Assembly (NCBI GenBank): GCA_030272155.1
Contig: CP126204.1
Coordinates: 1,355,501-1,419,500 of the forward strand
Direction: 5' to 3'
Origin: Tetradesmus obliquus
Lineage: Eukaryota > Chlorophyta > Chlorophyceae > Sphaeropleales > Scenedesmaceae
DNA: 64,000 bases
Shown: positions 33,223 through 46,209 of the stretch, in pieces
Layout: every line of letters begins with the position of its first letter
How positions within the stretch are numbered: position 1 is the stretch's first letter
Position numbers and translations under genes: made by a program
Notes under the pieces: model-generated
Told to the model about the DNA's origin: nothing
The model's input: the letters and a program-made list of their open reading frames with translations, nothing else
The model's database searches: none

Positions 33223-36162
33223 CCAAGGACAGCACCAGCAACAGCAGCAGCAGCAGCAATCGCGAAGCACGCCGTCATGGTACCTGGTGGGGGCTTGGGC
33301 AGACATTCGCGTAGACCCTAGTGTATGGGGGATGGGGTTTGCTGTCAGCTTGCTGCAGTTCACGCCAAAGGTGGCAACATGCAGGCTGCTGCAGGAGCAA
33401 TGCAGTCGGCAGTGCAAAGAGGGATGGGTATCAGGTGTCGGCATGCGCCCGCGCCTGTGGCGCAACCGCCTGGGTGCTGAGGCGCCACAGGACGGCTTGC
33501 AGGAGATGGAGGCAGCTCAGAAACGGTCCTTCCAGCAAATGCAGCAAAGTAGCGAGGCGCCTGGCAATCGCAGCAGCAGCAGCAGTGGCAGCCAGCGGTT
33601 TAGCGACGCAGCTATGATGGCAGCTTACCATGCGTCCTGGATGGATCCGTCCAGGGAGCGGGAGCTGCCAAGACAGCGCGCGGCAACAGCAGCAGCAGTA
33701 GTCACGGCTCAACGGCAGCAACAGGAGCAGCAACAGCAGCGCATCAGCTGCCCAGCACACAATGATCTACTGGACCCGATCACTCACTCCATGGGTGCTG
33801 CCAATGCCAGGCAGCACCGCTGGGTGGCGAGTTATCAACGGCTGAAAGACACCCAGCTGCCGAGGCGGCTGCGAGTGTTTGGCTGGCGGCTTCTGCATGC
33901 AGGAGTGAAGGTAGGCGCACGGCGCATGCTGGCATCCAGCAGGCACGCGCCGGCTCACTTTACCTGCCCAGCCCAGCAGTGCCAGCAGCCGCAGCAACTG
34001 GAGACCCTCACCCACTTGTTAGTGGAGTGCCCTGTAGCTGCAGCAGCGTGGCAGTGGTACGCGCAACAGGTGTGGCAGCGTGTGCAGCCCGGAGCAGTGG
34101 TCCCTGTTAATAACAGCCGTCTGCTGCTGCTGGATGACTTCAGTGTGTGGGCGCCGCCAGCAGGGCAGCAGCAGATGTGGACGCAGCTGCGTCTGCTGCT
34201 GCTGGAGTCCATTTGGGTGGTGCGCTGCAGCAGCATCAGGGCTGGCGTGACTGTGCCCAGTGCCGATGGCAGCGATGGCAGCGGCAGCCACAATGCAGGC
34301 AGCAATTCTCAATCTCAGAGCCACGGCATCAGCGATGCAGAGGGCAGCAGCAGCAGCAGCAGCAGCATGGGCAGTCAACGGGGTACAGCTGGCGAGCCGG
34401 GCAGCTCATCATACGCTGCTAAGGCTGTGGCGTGTAGGTTTCTGGCAGAGCTGCGGCAGCAAATTCAGAGGGAGTGGGATAGGGTGGAAGTAGATGTTAG
34501 GATAGGTTGTGGGATACCGTTTGCATGGCTGCAGGGAAGGTCGCCTGAGATCAAACTTGTTGACATCCCCTCTGGCTGCGCGCAGGGCAGCCCACTCAGC
34601 CCGCTGCTGTATGTGCTAGCAGCGCAGCCGCTGGCGGCCAAATGCAGAGCGCTGCAAGCAGCAGGGGAAGTGGACAGCATCAGCATGCCCGAGGGCTCAG
34701 CAGCACCCTGCAGCATGCAGCATGCAGACGACACCACCCTGCACGTCGCCAGCAGGCAAGGCGTTGCTGTGCTGGTGAGGAAAGCAGTACAGCCGTTTTG
34801 TGCAGCGAGTGGCGCCAAGCTGGGAGTCAGCAAGTGCCAGGGCATGGAAGTGGGCACGCAGCAGCCGTTTGTAGGGGTAGATCCAGCCACGCAGATACCG
34901 TTCCATGATACAGCACTACACCCGATCAGGCACCTGGGTCTGCTGCTGTCAGCAGCAGGCGCAGAGCCGCATGCAGCAGCGCTGTACACGCAGCGCCTGC
35001 AAACCATCACATACCGGGCGCGGCAGTGGGCACGGCAGAATCTCAGCTATTTGGGGCGCTGCGCAGTTGCGCAGCAGATGATGGCATCTTGCATCACCTA
35101 TCATGCGCAGTTCGTGCCAGTCCCAGTAGATATCATGGCCAGGATGCACCGCCGCCTCTTGGGGTTTGTGACAGAGCAGGGCTGCGCTCGAGAAGCCAAC
35201 ATCCGGCAGTGGAATGAAAGCCCTCCGGCAGCAGTGGCCAGCCTGCCTTTCAGCATGGGCGGAATGAGGCAGGTTGATGTCAGGGCGCACGCCACAGCAA
35301 TGCAGGCACGTACAGCAGCAGCATTGCTGTCGCCGCGGCGAGCCCCATGGAAGGCCTTCATGCGGGCCAACCTGCGCCACGCACTGCCAGGACTAGGGGA
35401 GGCAGCGTTGGTGCAGCGATCAAAGGCGCCGCTGCAGGCTGCCGCCAGGGGCGGCAGGCTGCCGCTGCGCCTATCAGCATACATAGAGGCGCTGCAAAGC
35501 GTGGGCATTCACAGGCACGTCGAGCACAGCGCCATGACCAGCCAGCAGATCCAGCTTGAGCTGCTAGTGGGGAACCACAGCGTGGGCAGCAGCTCAGATG
35601 GGCAGATGTTGGCAGCAGCCGGTGCCCTCCCTGCTCAGCTGCGCCACGGCGCAGGCACCACACTGGGGCAGGTGCAGCAGCAGCTAACTGGACAGCCGCA
35701 GCAAGATGGCATTGTGCTGCCGCCGGCATGGCTGCACACTCTGCGGGAGGGCAGCATAGGTGCATGGCAGACCGACACGCAGCAACAGTGGGCACAACAG
35801 TTGCAGCACGATGGCACCACCAAGTGCTACAAGGTGCAGCAGGATGGCAGCTTGAAGGCCACAACAGCTGTCCTAATGGACACAGCAGCCCTCCAATGGG
35901 CGCCATGTTGTGTGGTAGATGTAACAGCAGTGCCGCACCCTGCATTTCAGCGGCAACAACAGCAGCGGCAGCAGCGGCAGCAGCAGCAGCAACAGCGGCA
36001 GCAGCCAGCAGCACGGCAACAGCGGCAGCCACGACAGCAGCAACAACAGGAACGTCAGCAGCAGCAGCTGCAGCAGCCAGCTGCATGGCAACAGCAACAG
36101 CCGCGACAGCAGCAACAACAGGAACGGCAGCAGCAGCAGCAGCAGCAGCAGCACCACCAGGG

Positions 36163-36207
<45 letters not shown>

Positions 36208-38413
36208 CCAAGGACAGCACCCGCAACAGCAGCAGCAGCAGCAGCAATCGCGAAGCACGCCGTCATGGTACCTGGTGGGGGCTTGGGCAGACATTCGCGT
36301 AGATCCTAGTGTATGGGGGATGGGGTTTGCTGTCAGCTTGCTGCAGTTCACGCCAAAGGTGGCAACATGCAGGCTGCTGCAGGAGCAATGCAGTCGGCAG
36401 TGCAAAGAGGGATGGGTATCAGGTGTCGGCATGCGCCCGCGCCTGTGGCGCAACCGCCTGGGTGCTGAGGCGCCACAGGACGGCTTGCAGGAGATGGAGG
36501 CAGCTCAGAAACGGTCCTTCCAGCAAATGCAGCAAAATAGCGAGGCGCCTGGCAATCGTAGCAGCAGCAGCAGTGGCAGCCAGCGGTTTAGCGACGCAGC
36601 TATGATGGCGGCTTACCATGCGTCCTGGATGGATCCGTCCAGGGAGCGGGAGCTGCCAAGACAGCGCGCGGCAACAGCAGCAGCAGTAGTCACAGCTCAA
36701 CGGCAGCAACAGGAGCAGCAACAGCAGCGCATCAGCTGCCCAGCACACAATGATCTACTGGACCCGATCACTCACTCCATGGGTGCTGCCAATGCCAGGC
36801 AGCACCGCTGGGTGGCGAGTTATCAGCGGCTAAAAGACACCCAGCTGCCGAGGCGGCTGCGAGTGTTTGGCTGGCGGCTTCTGCATGCAGGAGTGAAGGT
36901 AGGCGCACGGCGCATGCTGGCATCCAGCAGACACGCGCCGGCTCACTTTACCTGCCCAGCACAGCAGTGCCAGCAGCCGCAGCAACTGGAGACCCTCACC
37001 CACTTGTTAGTGGAGTGCCCTGTAGCTGCAGCAGCGTGGCAGTGGTACGCGCAACAGGTGTGGCAGCGTGTGCAGCCCGGAGCAGTGGTCCCTGTTAATA
37101 ACAGCCGTCTGCTGCTGCTGGATGACTTCAGTGTGTGGGCCCCGCCAGCAGGGCAGCAGCAGATGTGGACGCAGCTGCGTCTGCTGCTGCTGGAGTCCAT
37201 TTGGGTGGTGCGTTGCAGCAGCATCAGGCCTGGCGTGATTGTGGCCAGTGCAGATGGCAGCGATGGCAGCGGCAGCCGCAATGCAGGCAACAATTCTCAA
37301 TCTCAGAGCCACGGCATCAGCGATGCAGAGGACAGCAGAAGCAGCAGCATGGGCAGGCAACGGGGTACAACTGGCGAGCCGGGCAGCTCATCATACGCTG
37401 CTAAGGCTGTGGCGTGTAGGTTTCTGGCAGAGCTGCGGCAGCAAATTCAGAGGGAGTGGGATAGGGTGGAAGTAGATGTTAGGATAGGTTGTGGGATACC
37501 GTTTGCATGGCTGCAGGGAAGGTCGCCTGAGATCAAACTTGTTGACTTTGAGCAGAAGTGGGGAGCACTGTATAGGATGGGCGCAAATGGGCGCATCAAG
37601 GTTCGGGCCAGCGCGGCTGGCATGTGAGGGATGGATTGGGCACGGGTCTACGAGGCGTGGTGGTCTGTTTTGACGGTTCGGGCGGGGGGTACAATGCATT
37701 CGTTGGAGTAGTGGCCGTCGTTCCTCGTTGTGATGTGTTGCAAAATAGTATGGCAAAGGATAAGCTGATGGCCGGGATACGTTATGTATGCATGTGAGTG
37801 GGTAGCAGAGTACGTTATGTATGCGTGCGTGTGGGTAGCAGTGTACGAGGATGTGTGCAGCATGTGTGGATTAGTTTGTGTGTGTGTGGCTTTGTGTGCC
37901 TGAGGTGGTGTCATTTCCTACAGAATGCCACATATCTCATAGGTGTATGTTCGGTCAGTAGCAGGGTGTGCTTTGCATGAAGTGGAGAGTCAATGAATAG
38001 TCAGGTGGGGATTGTCTGTGTCGACAATCCGTCACCTATTAATAGGCGTCTTGTGTAGGTGTCGTAATGCTGCCTGTAAAGTGCAGCTTGTAGAGGTGTA
38101 CAAGTCACCATGCAGTGATAGCTGACAGTTACGCCATGGACAGATTTTGTTTCAAGGGCCAGTCACGGTCTGTCACACATCACAGGACGTCATTGCGCGA
38201 CTGTGATTTAAGTGGAGTCTGGGCACTCGGTCAGGTCCTGGATGCCTTTCGGGGCTGCTCCGCAAGGGGCTGTCTGCATGATCGTGTGACAGCGTCTCTT
38301 GGTACAAGAGACCTGTGGAGTGAGTGCGGAACAGGTTGCCTCATTCTCTCAATGGATCTTTTTATGGAGCAAGTGCACAGTTATTTAGGTCCGCCCTTGT
38401 AACGTTCTTGCTT

Positions 38414-38454
<41 letters not shown>
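32787..38454 (+). mobile_element. Long LINE block with two in-frame ORF segments
   Basis: Begins inside the ORF (CAGGTGCATGGCAGACCGAC), runs to the zinc-binding C-terminus, then joins at TTGAC to a second RT C-terminal half. It continues through another Gln-rich linker and zinc-binding region to the stop at 37625-37627. A ~790-bp 3' UTR and poly(A) 38415-38454 follow. The whole block reappears near-identically from 57.31 kb. Endonuclease and the RT N-terminal half are absent. Confidence 0.88.
32834..37627 (+). CDS. LINE fusion ORF: linker-zinc finger-RT(C-half)-linker-zinc finger
   Basis: A 1597-codon open frame inside the LINE block. Order: ~50 residues of the region after RT, a Gln-rich tract (CAG-encoded), a segment starting SWYLVGAWADIRVDPSVWG, and a zinc-binding region (FGWRLLHAGVK, CPAQQC, THLLVECP). 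At EIKLVD it switches to IPSGCAQGSPLSPLLYV, i.e. RT motif B, then the catalytic motif QHADDTT, thumb region, a second Gln-rich tract and a second zinc-binding region, ending VRASAAGM. RT motif A is missing, so no working polymerase is expected. The frame is probably kept open because the duplication length is a multiple of three and recent, not by selection. The first ATG is arbitrary. Confidence 0.6.
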
Positions 38455-38456
<2 letters not shown>

Positions 38457-39331
38457 TGTTGACTTTGAGCAGAAGTGGGGAGCACTGTATAGGATGGGCG
38501 CAGATGGTCGCATCAAGGTTCGGGCCAGCGCGGCTGGCATGTGAGGGATGGATTGGGCACGGGTCTACGAGGCGTGGTGGTCTGTTTTGACGGTTCGGGC
38601 AGGGTGTACAATGCATTCGTTGGAGTAGTGGCCGTCGTTCCTCGTTGTGATGTGTTGCAAAATAGTATGGCAAAGGCTAAGTTGATGGCCGGGATACGTT
38701 ATGTATGCATGTGAGTGGGTAGCAGAGTACGTTATGTATGCGTGCGTGTGGGTAGCACAGTACGAGGATGTGGGCAGCATGTGTGGATAAGTTTGTGTGT
38801 GTGTGGCTTTGTGTGCCTGATTTGGTGTCATTTCCTGCAGAATGCCACATATCTCATAGGGGTGTGTTCGGTCAGTAGCAGGATGTGCTTTGCATGAAGT
38901 GGAGAGTCAATGAATAGTCAGGTGGGGATTGTCTGTGTCGACAATCCGTCACCTATTAATAGGCGTCTTGTGTAGGTGTCGTAATGCTGCCTGTAAAGTG
39001 CAGCTTTTAGAGGTGTACAAGTCACCATGCAGTGATAGCTGACAGTTACGCCATGGACAGATTTTGTTTCAAGGGCCAGTCACGGTCTGTCACACATCAC
39101 AGGACGTCATTGCGCGACTGTGATTTTAGTGGAGTCTGGGCACTCGGTCAGGTCCTGGATGCCTTTCGAGGCTGCTCCGCAAGGGGCTGTCTGCATGATC
39201 GTGTGACAGCGTCTCTTGGTACAAGAGACCTGTGGGGTGAGTGCGGAACAGGTTGCCTCACTCTCTCAATGGATCATTTTATGGAGCAAGTGCACAGTTA
39301 TTTAGGTCAGCCCTTGTAACGTTCTTGCTTC

Positions 39332-39360
<29 letters not shown>
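38455..39360 (+). mobile_element. 5'-truncated LINE copy (last codons plus 3' UTR)
   Basis: Starts at CTTGTTGACTTTGAGCAG immediately after the preceding poly(A). It keeps the last ~30 codons, the stop at 38542-38544, the 3' UTR and poly(A) 39332-39360. It carries variants (GTGGGCAGCATG, GATTTGGTGTC) shared with the copies at 21.6-24.1 kb and 63.0-63.9 kb. Confidence 0.85.
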
Positions 39361-39363
<3 letters not shown>

Positions 39364-39639
39364 GCCACATCACAGGACGTCATTGCGCGACTGTGCTTTT
39401 AGTGGAGTCTGGGCACTCGGTCAGGTCCTGGATGCCTTTCGGGGCTGCTCCGCACGGGGCTGTCTGCATGATCGTGTGACAGCGTCTCTTGGTGCAAGAG
39501 ACCTGTGGAGTGAGTGCGGAACAGGTTGCCTCACTCTCTCAATGGATCTTTTTATGGAGCAAGTGCACGGTTATTTAGGTCAGCCCTTGTAACGATCTTG
39601 CTTCAAAAAAAAAAAAAAAAAAATGGGCCACGAGGAAAA
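39361..39639 (+). mobile_element. LINE 3' fragment between TGGGCCAC satellite remnants
   Basis: TGGGCCAC, then 3' UTR from ATCACAGGACGTC to the terminus with A 39605-39623, followed by TGGGCCACGAGGAAAA. The string A(n)TGGGCCAC on both sides looks like a target-site duplication in the satellite. Confidence 0.7.
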
Positions 39640-40034
39640 TTTTTTTTTTTTTTTTTTTTTAAGCAAGAACGTTATTTTTTTTTTTTTTTTTTGAAGCAAG
39701 AACGTTACAAGGGCTGACCTAAATAACCGTGCACTTGCTCCATAAAAAGATCCATTGAGAGAATGAGGCAACCTGTTCCGCACTCACTCCACAGGTCTCT
39801 TGTACCAAGAGACGCTGTCACACGATCATGCAGACAGCCCCTTGCGGAGCAGCCCCGAAAGGCATCCAGGACCTGACCGAGTATCCAGACTCCACTAAAA
39901 TCACAGTCGCGCAATGACGTCCTGTGATGTGTGACAGACCGTGACTGGCCCTTGAATCAAAATCCGTCCATGGCGCAACTGTCAGCTATCACTGCATGGT
40001 GACTTGTACACCTCTACAAGCTGCACTTTACAGG
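39640..40034 (-). mobile_element. Two stacked LINE 3' ends
   Basis: Poly(T) 39640-39660 with only 14 bp of LINE end is followed by poly(T) 39675-39692 and a 340-bp 3'-UTR copy ending CTTTACAGG. This second copy carries the rare GAGTATCCAGAC variant, also found (complemented) at about 51.08 kb. Confidence 0.75.
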
Positions 40035-40237
40035 TGTCTGTGTCGACAATCCGTCACCTATTATTAGGCGTCTTGTGTAGGTGTCGTAATGCTGCCTGTA
40101 AAGTGCAGCTTTTAGAGGTGTGCAAGTCACCATTTTTTTTTTGAAGCAAGAACGTTACAAGGGCTGACCTAAATAACTGTGCACTTGCTCCATAAAAAGA
40201 TCTATTGCAAGTCACCATGCAGTGTTAGCTGACGGTT
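40035..40237 (+). mobile_element. LINE 3'-UTR fragment with nested 72-bp insertion
   Basis: Sense 3' UTR from TGTCTGTGTCGAC to GCTGACGGTTA, split by an antisense insertion at 40134-40205 with target duplication TGCAAGTCACCAT (40121-40133, 40206-40218). It is a copy of the 30.0-kb arrangement, including the GATCTATTG variant. Confidence 0.85.
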
Positions 40238-40750
40238 AATGGTATAGAGGCGCTGGAGTAGCCGCAGGAAAGTTTATTCGATAGAGTATTGAATCGAGTG
40301 AATAGGCAACACACACACGTAGTCAACAAGGCCGTTTCGATTGATACTGAATTCCGTAGGTAAGCGTTTCATCGCAAAATATAAGCTATATAAGCTATAT
40401 CCGTTACATCGAAATGGTATAGAGGCGCTGGAGTAGCCGCAGCTGGGCATACGGTCTTTCGACAGCTCTGCCCTTGCGGTAACAGCCCTGTGGCACGCTG
40501 GAGCAGCAAGGACCCTTCACCAGCTGGACCTACTGTTTCTGCATGGCGAATTACGTTCGAAATCGACGTGCAGCCAGTGGCTGGCACGCGGGCGCGACAC
40601 TCGCGCCGCATGGTGGGGGCAGCGCAGCTGCAGCGCGTCACTGTGCGCTCGGGCCTGGTGGATGCGTGGCGACACTGCAACCCGCACGCCAGGCAGCCTA
40701 CGCATTACAGCTACCATGGCAGCGCAGCTGGCAGCAGCAACGCGGCAGCC

Positions 40751-40796
<46 letters not shown>

Positions 40797-43700
40797 TAAC
40801 AGACGCTACAGCCACAGCTCATGCTGCAGCCGCGGCGGCTGCAGTAGCGGCTGCAGCAGCAGCAGGCAGCAGGCGAGATCAGGGCCAGCCAGCAGCAGCA
40901 AATCAAGCCACGTCAGCCGGCAGGATTGACTATGTCTTCTTGTCAGCAGACCTGGTTGAGGAGGGCTGGCTGCAGAAGGCCACACAGCACATGAGGCAGC
41001 CTTCAGATCACCGCCCTGTGGTTGTCAAGCTGCGGCCGCCTGGCATGCCGCTCCTTGGACAGCGCAGGTGGTGCTTCCCCACCTCTGCTCTGGGTGGCGC
41101 AGCTTTTGTCTCAGCTATGCAGGAGAGCCTGTCAGCAGCGATGGAGCAGCAGCAGCAGCAGCGGCCGCGCAACAACCCAGCAGCTGAGTTTGAGCACCTT
41201 AAGCAGCATGCTGTGACTGCCACTGCAGTCATAATGCAGCGACAGAGGCTGCAGCAGCAGGCAGAACTTAGGCGGCTGCGCAGGGCGGTGGCAACAGCCG
41301 GCTGGCAGCAGCGCCAGCACAGCAATGGGCAGACGCAAACCAACCTTCAGCATGCAGAACAGCAGTTGCTGGATTATGAAGTGCAGCAACGCCAGCAGCA
41401 GCAGGAGAAGACTGATGCGATGTACGAGCTGTACGCTGATGGCCCGTCTAGCTTTTGGGGAGCGAGGCTAGGGCAGGCCGTGCCGGAGCCGCAGTATATC
41501 AGCGCTGTGGCTGCAGCAGATGGCACCACAGTGTCCACTGGCAGCAGCGAGGGCGCGGCAGCAGCAGGCAGCCTGCTTGCAGACTTTTATGACCCTGCAG
41601 AAGACGGGCTGTTCTCGCGACGCCCCACCGACCCACAGCAGCAGCAGGAGCTGCTTGCGTGTGTGGATAAGCAGCTTTCTTCGGAGCAGCAACAGCAATG
41701 CCTGGGCCCTGCAGGCGACGGCACCATCACCTTGGAGGAGGCGACAGCGGCACTCAACAGCATGCCTAGAGGGAAGGTGCCAGGCAGCGATGGGCTCACG
41801 TATGAGTTCTATAGCGCATTCTGGGAGCAGCTAGGACCAGCTTTTGTGGCAGCATGCAACTTCCGGTTTGGTCTGGAGGGGGCGCTGCTGTCTCCGCAGC
41901 AGCGCCTTGGGCTCATCACCTTACTGTTCAAGGGTGGCGGTAAGCCAAGGGACCAGGCTGCCAGCTACCGCCCCATCACGCTGATGAACTGTGATGTGAA
42001 AATTCTGGCGAAGGTGGTGGTGCTGCGGGCGGCGCCAGTGCTGGACAGCGTCGTGGACAGCACTCAGACAGCGTTTGTTCCAGGCAGGGACATTGCAGAC
42101 AATGTGCTGCTGCACCTGGAGGAAGTTGACTTCCTCAGGACGCAGCAGCAGCCCGGCTGCATTTTGTTTCTGGATTTTGAGAAGGCCTATGACAGGCTAG
42201 ACAGGGAATGGCTGATGAAGTGCATGGCAGCAATGCAGTTCCCGCCAGGCATGCGTAGGTGGGTACAGCTGCTGCTGGCAGGCACACAGGGCCGCATCGT
42301 GTTCAACGGCGGCCACCTCAGCAGGGTGTTTGACATCCCCTCTGGCTGCGCGCAGGGCAGCCCACTCAGCCCGCTGCTGTATGTGCTAGCAGCGCAGCCG
42401 CTGGCGGCCAAATGCAGAGCGCTGCAAGCAGCAGGGGAAGTGGACAGCATCAGCATGCCCGACGGCTCAGCAGCACCCTGCAGCATGCAGCATGCAGACG
42501 ACACCACCCTGCACGCCGCCAGCAGGCAAGGCGTTGCTGTGCTGGTGAGGAAAGCAGTACAGCCGTTTTGTGCAGCGAGTGGCGCCAAGCTGGGAGTCAG
42601 CAAGTGCCAGGGCATGGAAGTGGGCACGCAGCAGCCGTTTGTAGGGGTAGATCCAGCCTCTCAGATACCGTTCCATGATACAGCACTACACCCGATCAGG
42701 CACCTGGGTCTGCTGCTGTCAGCAGCAGGCGCAGAGCCGCATGCAGCAGCGCTGTACACGCAGCGCCTGCAAACCATCACATACCGGGCGCGGCAGTGGG
42801 CACGGCAGAATCTCAGCTATTTGGGGCGCTGCGCAGTTGCGCAGCAGATGATGGCATCTTGCATCACCTATCATGCGCAGTTCGTGCCAGTCCCAGTAGA
42901 TATCATGGCCAGGATGCACCGCCGCCTCTTAGGGTTTGTGACAGAGCAGGGCTGCGCTCGAGAAGCCAACATCCGGCAGTGGAATGAAAGCCCTCCGGCA
43001 GCAGTGGCCAGCCTGCCTTTCAGCATGGGCGGAATGAGGCAGGTTGATGTCAGGGCGCACGCCACAGCAATGCAGGCACGTACAGCAGCAGCATTGCTGT
43101 CGCCGCGGCGAGCCCCATGGAAGGCCTTCATGCGGGCCAACCTGCGCCACGCACTGCCAGGACTAGGGGAGGCAGCGTTGGTGCAGCGATCAAAGGCGCC
43201 GCTGCAGGCTGCCGCCAGGGGCGGCAGGCTGCCGCTGCGCCTATCAGCATACATAGAGGCGCTGCAAAGCGTGGGCATTCACAGGCACGTCGAGCACAGC
43301 GCCATGACCAGCCAGCAGATCCAGCTTGAGCTGCTGGTGGGGAACCACAGCGTGGGCAGCAGCTCAGATGGGCAGATGTTGGCAGCAGCCGGTGCCCTCC
43401 CTGCTCAGCTGCGCCACGGCGCAGGCACCACACTGGGGCAGGTGCAGCAGCAGCTAACTGGACAGCCGCAGCAAGATGGCATTGTGCTGCCGCCGGCATG
43501 GCTGCACACTCTGCGGGAGGGCAGCACAGGTGCATGGCAGACCGACACGCAGCAACAGTGGGCACAACAGTTGCAGCACGACGGCACCACCAAGTGCTAC
43601 AAGGTGCAGCAGGATGGCAGCTTGAAGGCCACAACAGCTGTCCTAATGGACACAGCAGCCCTCCAATGGGCGCCATGTTGTGTGGTAGATGTAACAGCAG

Positions 43701-43932
43701 TGCCGCACCCTGCATTTCAGCGGCAACAACAGCAGCGGCAGCAGCGGCAGCAGCAGCAGCAACAGCGGCAGCAGCCAGCAGCACGGCAACAGCGGCAGCC
43801 ACGACAGCAGCAACAACAGGAACGTCAGCAGCAGCAGCTGCAGCAGCCAGCTGCATGGCAACAGCAGCAGCCGCGACAGCAGCAACAACAGGAACGGCAG
43901 CAGCAGCAGCAGCAGCAGCAGCACCACCAGGG

Positions 43933-43998
<66 letters not shown>

Positions 43999-46209
43999 CC
44001 AAGGACAGCACCAGCAACAGCAGCAGCAGCAGCAATCGCGAAGCACGCCGTCATGGTACCTGGTGGGGGCTTGGGCAGACATTCGTGTAGATCCTAGTGT
44101 ATGGGGGATGGGGTTTGCTGTCAGCTTGCTGCAGTTCACGCCAAAGGTGGCAACATGCAGGCTGCTGCAGGAGCAATGCAGTCGGCAGTGCAAAGAGGGA
44201 TGGGTATCAGGTGTCGGCATGCGCCCGCGCCTTTGGCGCAACCGCCTGGGTGCTGAGGCGCCACAGGACGGCTTGCAGGAGATGGAGGCAGCTCAGAAAC
44301 GGTCCTTCCAGCAAATGCAGCAAAATAGCGAGGCGCCTGGCAATCGTAGCAGCAGCAGCAGTGGCAGCCAGCGGTTTAGCGGCGCAGCTATGATGGCGGC
44401 TTACCATGCGTCCTGGATGGATCCGTCCAGGGAGCGGGAGCTGCCAAGACAGCGCGCGGCAACAGCAGCAGCAGTAGTCACGGCTCAACGGCAGCAACAG
44501 GAGCAGCAACAACAGCGCATCAGCTGCCCAGCACACAATGATCTACTGGACCCGATCACTCACTCCATGGGTGCTGCCAATGCCAGGCAGCACCGCTGGG
44601 TGGCGAGTTATCAGCGGCTAAAAGACACCCAGCTGCCGAGGCGGCTGCGAGTGTTTGGCTGGCGGCTTCTGCATGCAGGAGTGAAGGTAGGCGCACGGCG
44701 CATGCTGGCATCCAGCAGGCACGCGCCGGCTCACTTTACCTGCCCAGCACAGCAGTGCCAGCAGCCGCAGCAACTGGAGACCCTCACCCACTTGTTAGTG
44801 GAGTGCCCTGTAGCTGCAGCAGCGTGGCAGTGGTACGCGCAAAAGGTGTGGCAGCGTGTGCAGCCCGGAGCAGTGGTCCCTGTTAATAACAGCCGTCTGC
44901 TGCTGCTGGATGACTTCAGTGTGTGGGCCCCGCCAGCAGGACAGCAGCAGATGTGGACGCAGCTGCGTCTGCTGCTGCTGGAGTCCATTTGGGTGGTGCG
45001 TTGCAGCAGCATCAGGCCTGGCGTGATTGTGGCCAGTGCAGATGGCAGCGATGGCAGCGGCAGCCGCAATGCAGGCAGCAATTCTCAATCTCAGAGCCAC
45101 GGCATCAGCGATGCAGAGGACAGCAGCAGCAACAGCAGCAGCATGGGCAGTCAACGGGGTACAACTGGCGAGCCGGGCAGCTCATCATACGCTGCTAAGG
45201 CTGTGGCGTGTAGGTTTCTGGCAGAGCTGCGGCAGCAAATTCAGAGGGAGTGGGATAGGGTGGAAGTAGATGTTAGGATAGGTTGTGGGATACCGTTTGC
45301 ATGGCTGCAGGGAAGGTCGCCTGAGATCAAACTTGTTGACTTTGAGCAGAAGTGGGGAGCACTGTATAGGATGGGCGCAAATGGGCGCGTCAAGGTTCGG
45401 GCCAGCGCGGCGGGCATGTGAGGGATGGATTGGGCACGGGTCTACGAGGCGTGGTGGTCTGTCTTGACGGTTCGGGCAGGGTGTACAATGCATTCGTTGG
45501 AGTAGTGGCCGTCGTTCCTCATTGTGATGTGTTGCAAAATAGTATGGCAAAGGCTAAGTTGATGGCCGGGATACGTTATGTATGCATGTGAGTGGGTAGC
45601 AGAGTACGTTATGTATGCGTGCGTGTGGGTAGCAGAGTACGAGGATGTGTGCAGCATGTGTGGATAAGTTTGTGTGTGTGTGGCTTTGTGTGCCTGAGGT
45701 GGTGTCATTTCCTACAGAATGCCACATATCTCATAGGGGTGTGTTCGGTCTGTAGCAGGATGTGCTTTGCATGAAGTGGAGAGTCTATGAATAGTCAGGT
45801 GGGGATTGTCTGTGTCGACAATCCGTCACCTATTAATAGGCGTCTTGTGTAGGTGTCGTAATGCTGCCTGTAAAGTGCAGCTTTTAGAGGTGTGCAAGTC
45901 ACCATGCAGCGATAGATAACAGTTACACTATGCTGACAGTTTTTGTTTCAAGGGCCAGTCACGGTCTGTCACGCATCACAGGACGTCATTGCGCGACTGT
46001 GATTTTAGTGGAGTCTGGGCACTCGGTCAGGTCCTGGATGCCTTTCGGGGCTGCTCCGCAAGGGGCTGTCTGCATGATCGTGTGACAGCGTCTCTTGGTA
46101 CAAGAGACCTGTGGAGTGAGTGCGGAACAGGTTGCCTCATTCTCTCAATGGATCTTTTTATGGAGCAAGTGCACGGTTATTTAGGTCCGCAATTGTAACG
46201 TTCTTGCTT

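Noticed and set aside
28059-44054. Long poly-Ala, poly-Leu, poly-Cys and poly-Ser frames opposite the ORFs
   Set aside because: Shadow translations of CAG/CTG runs in other frames of the LINE Gln-rich linker.
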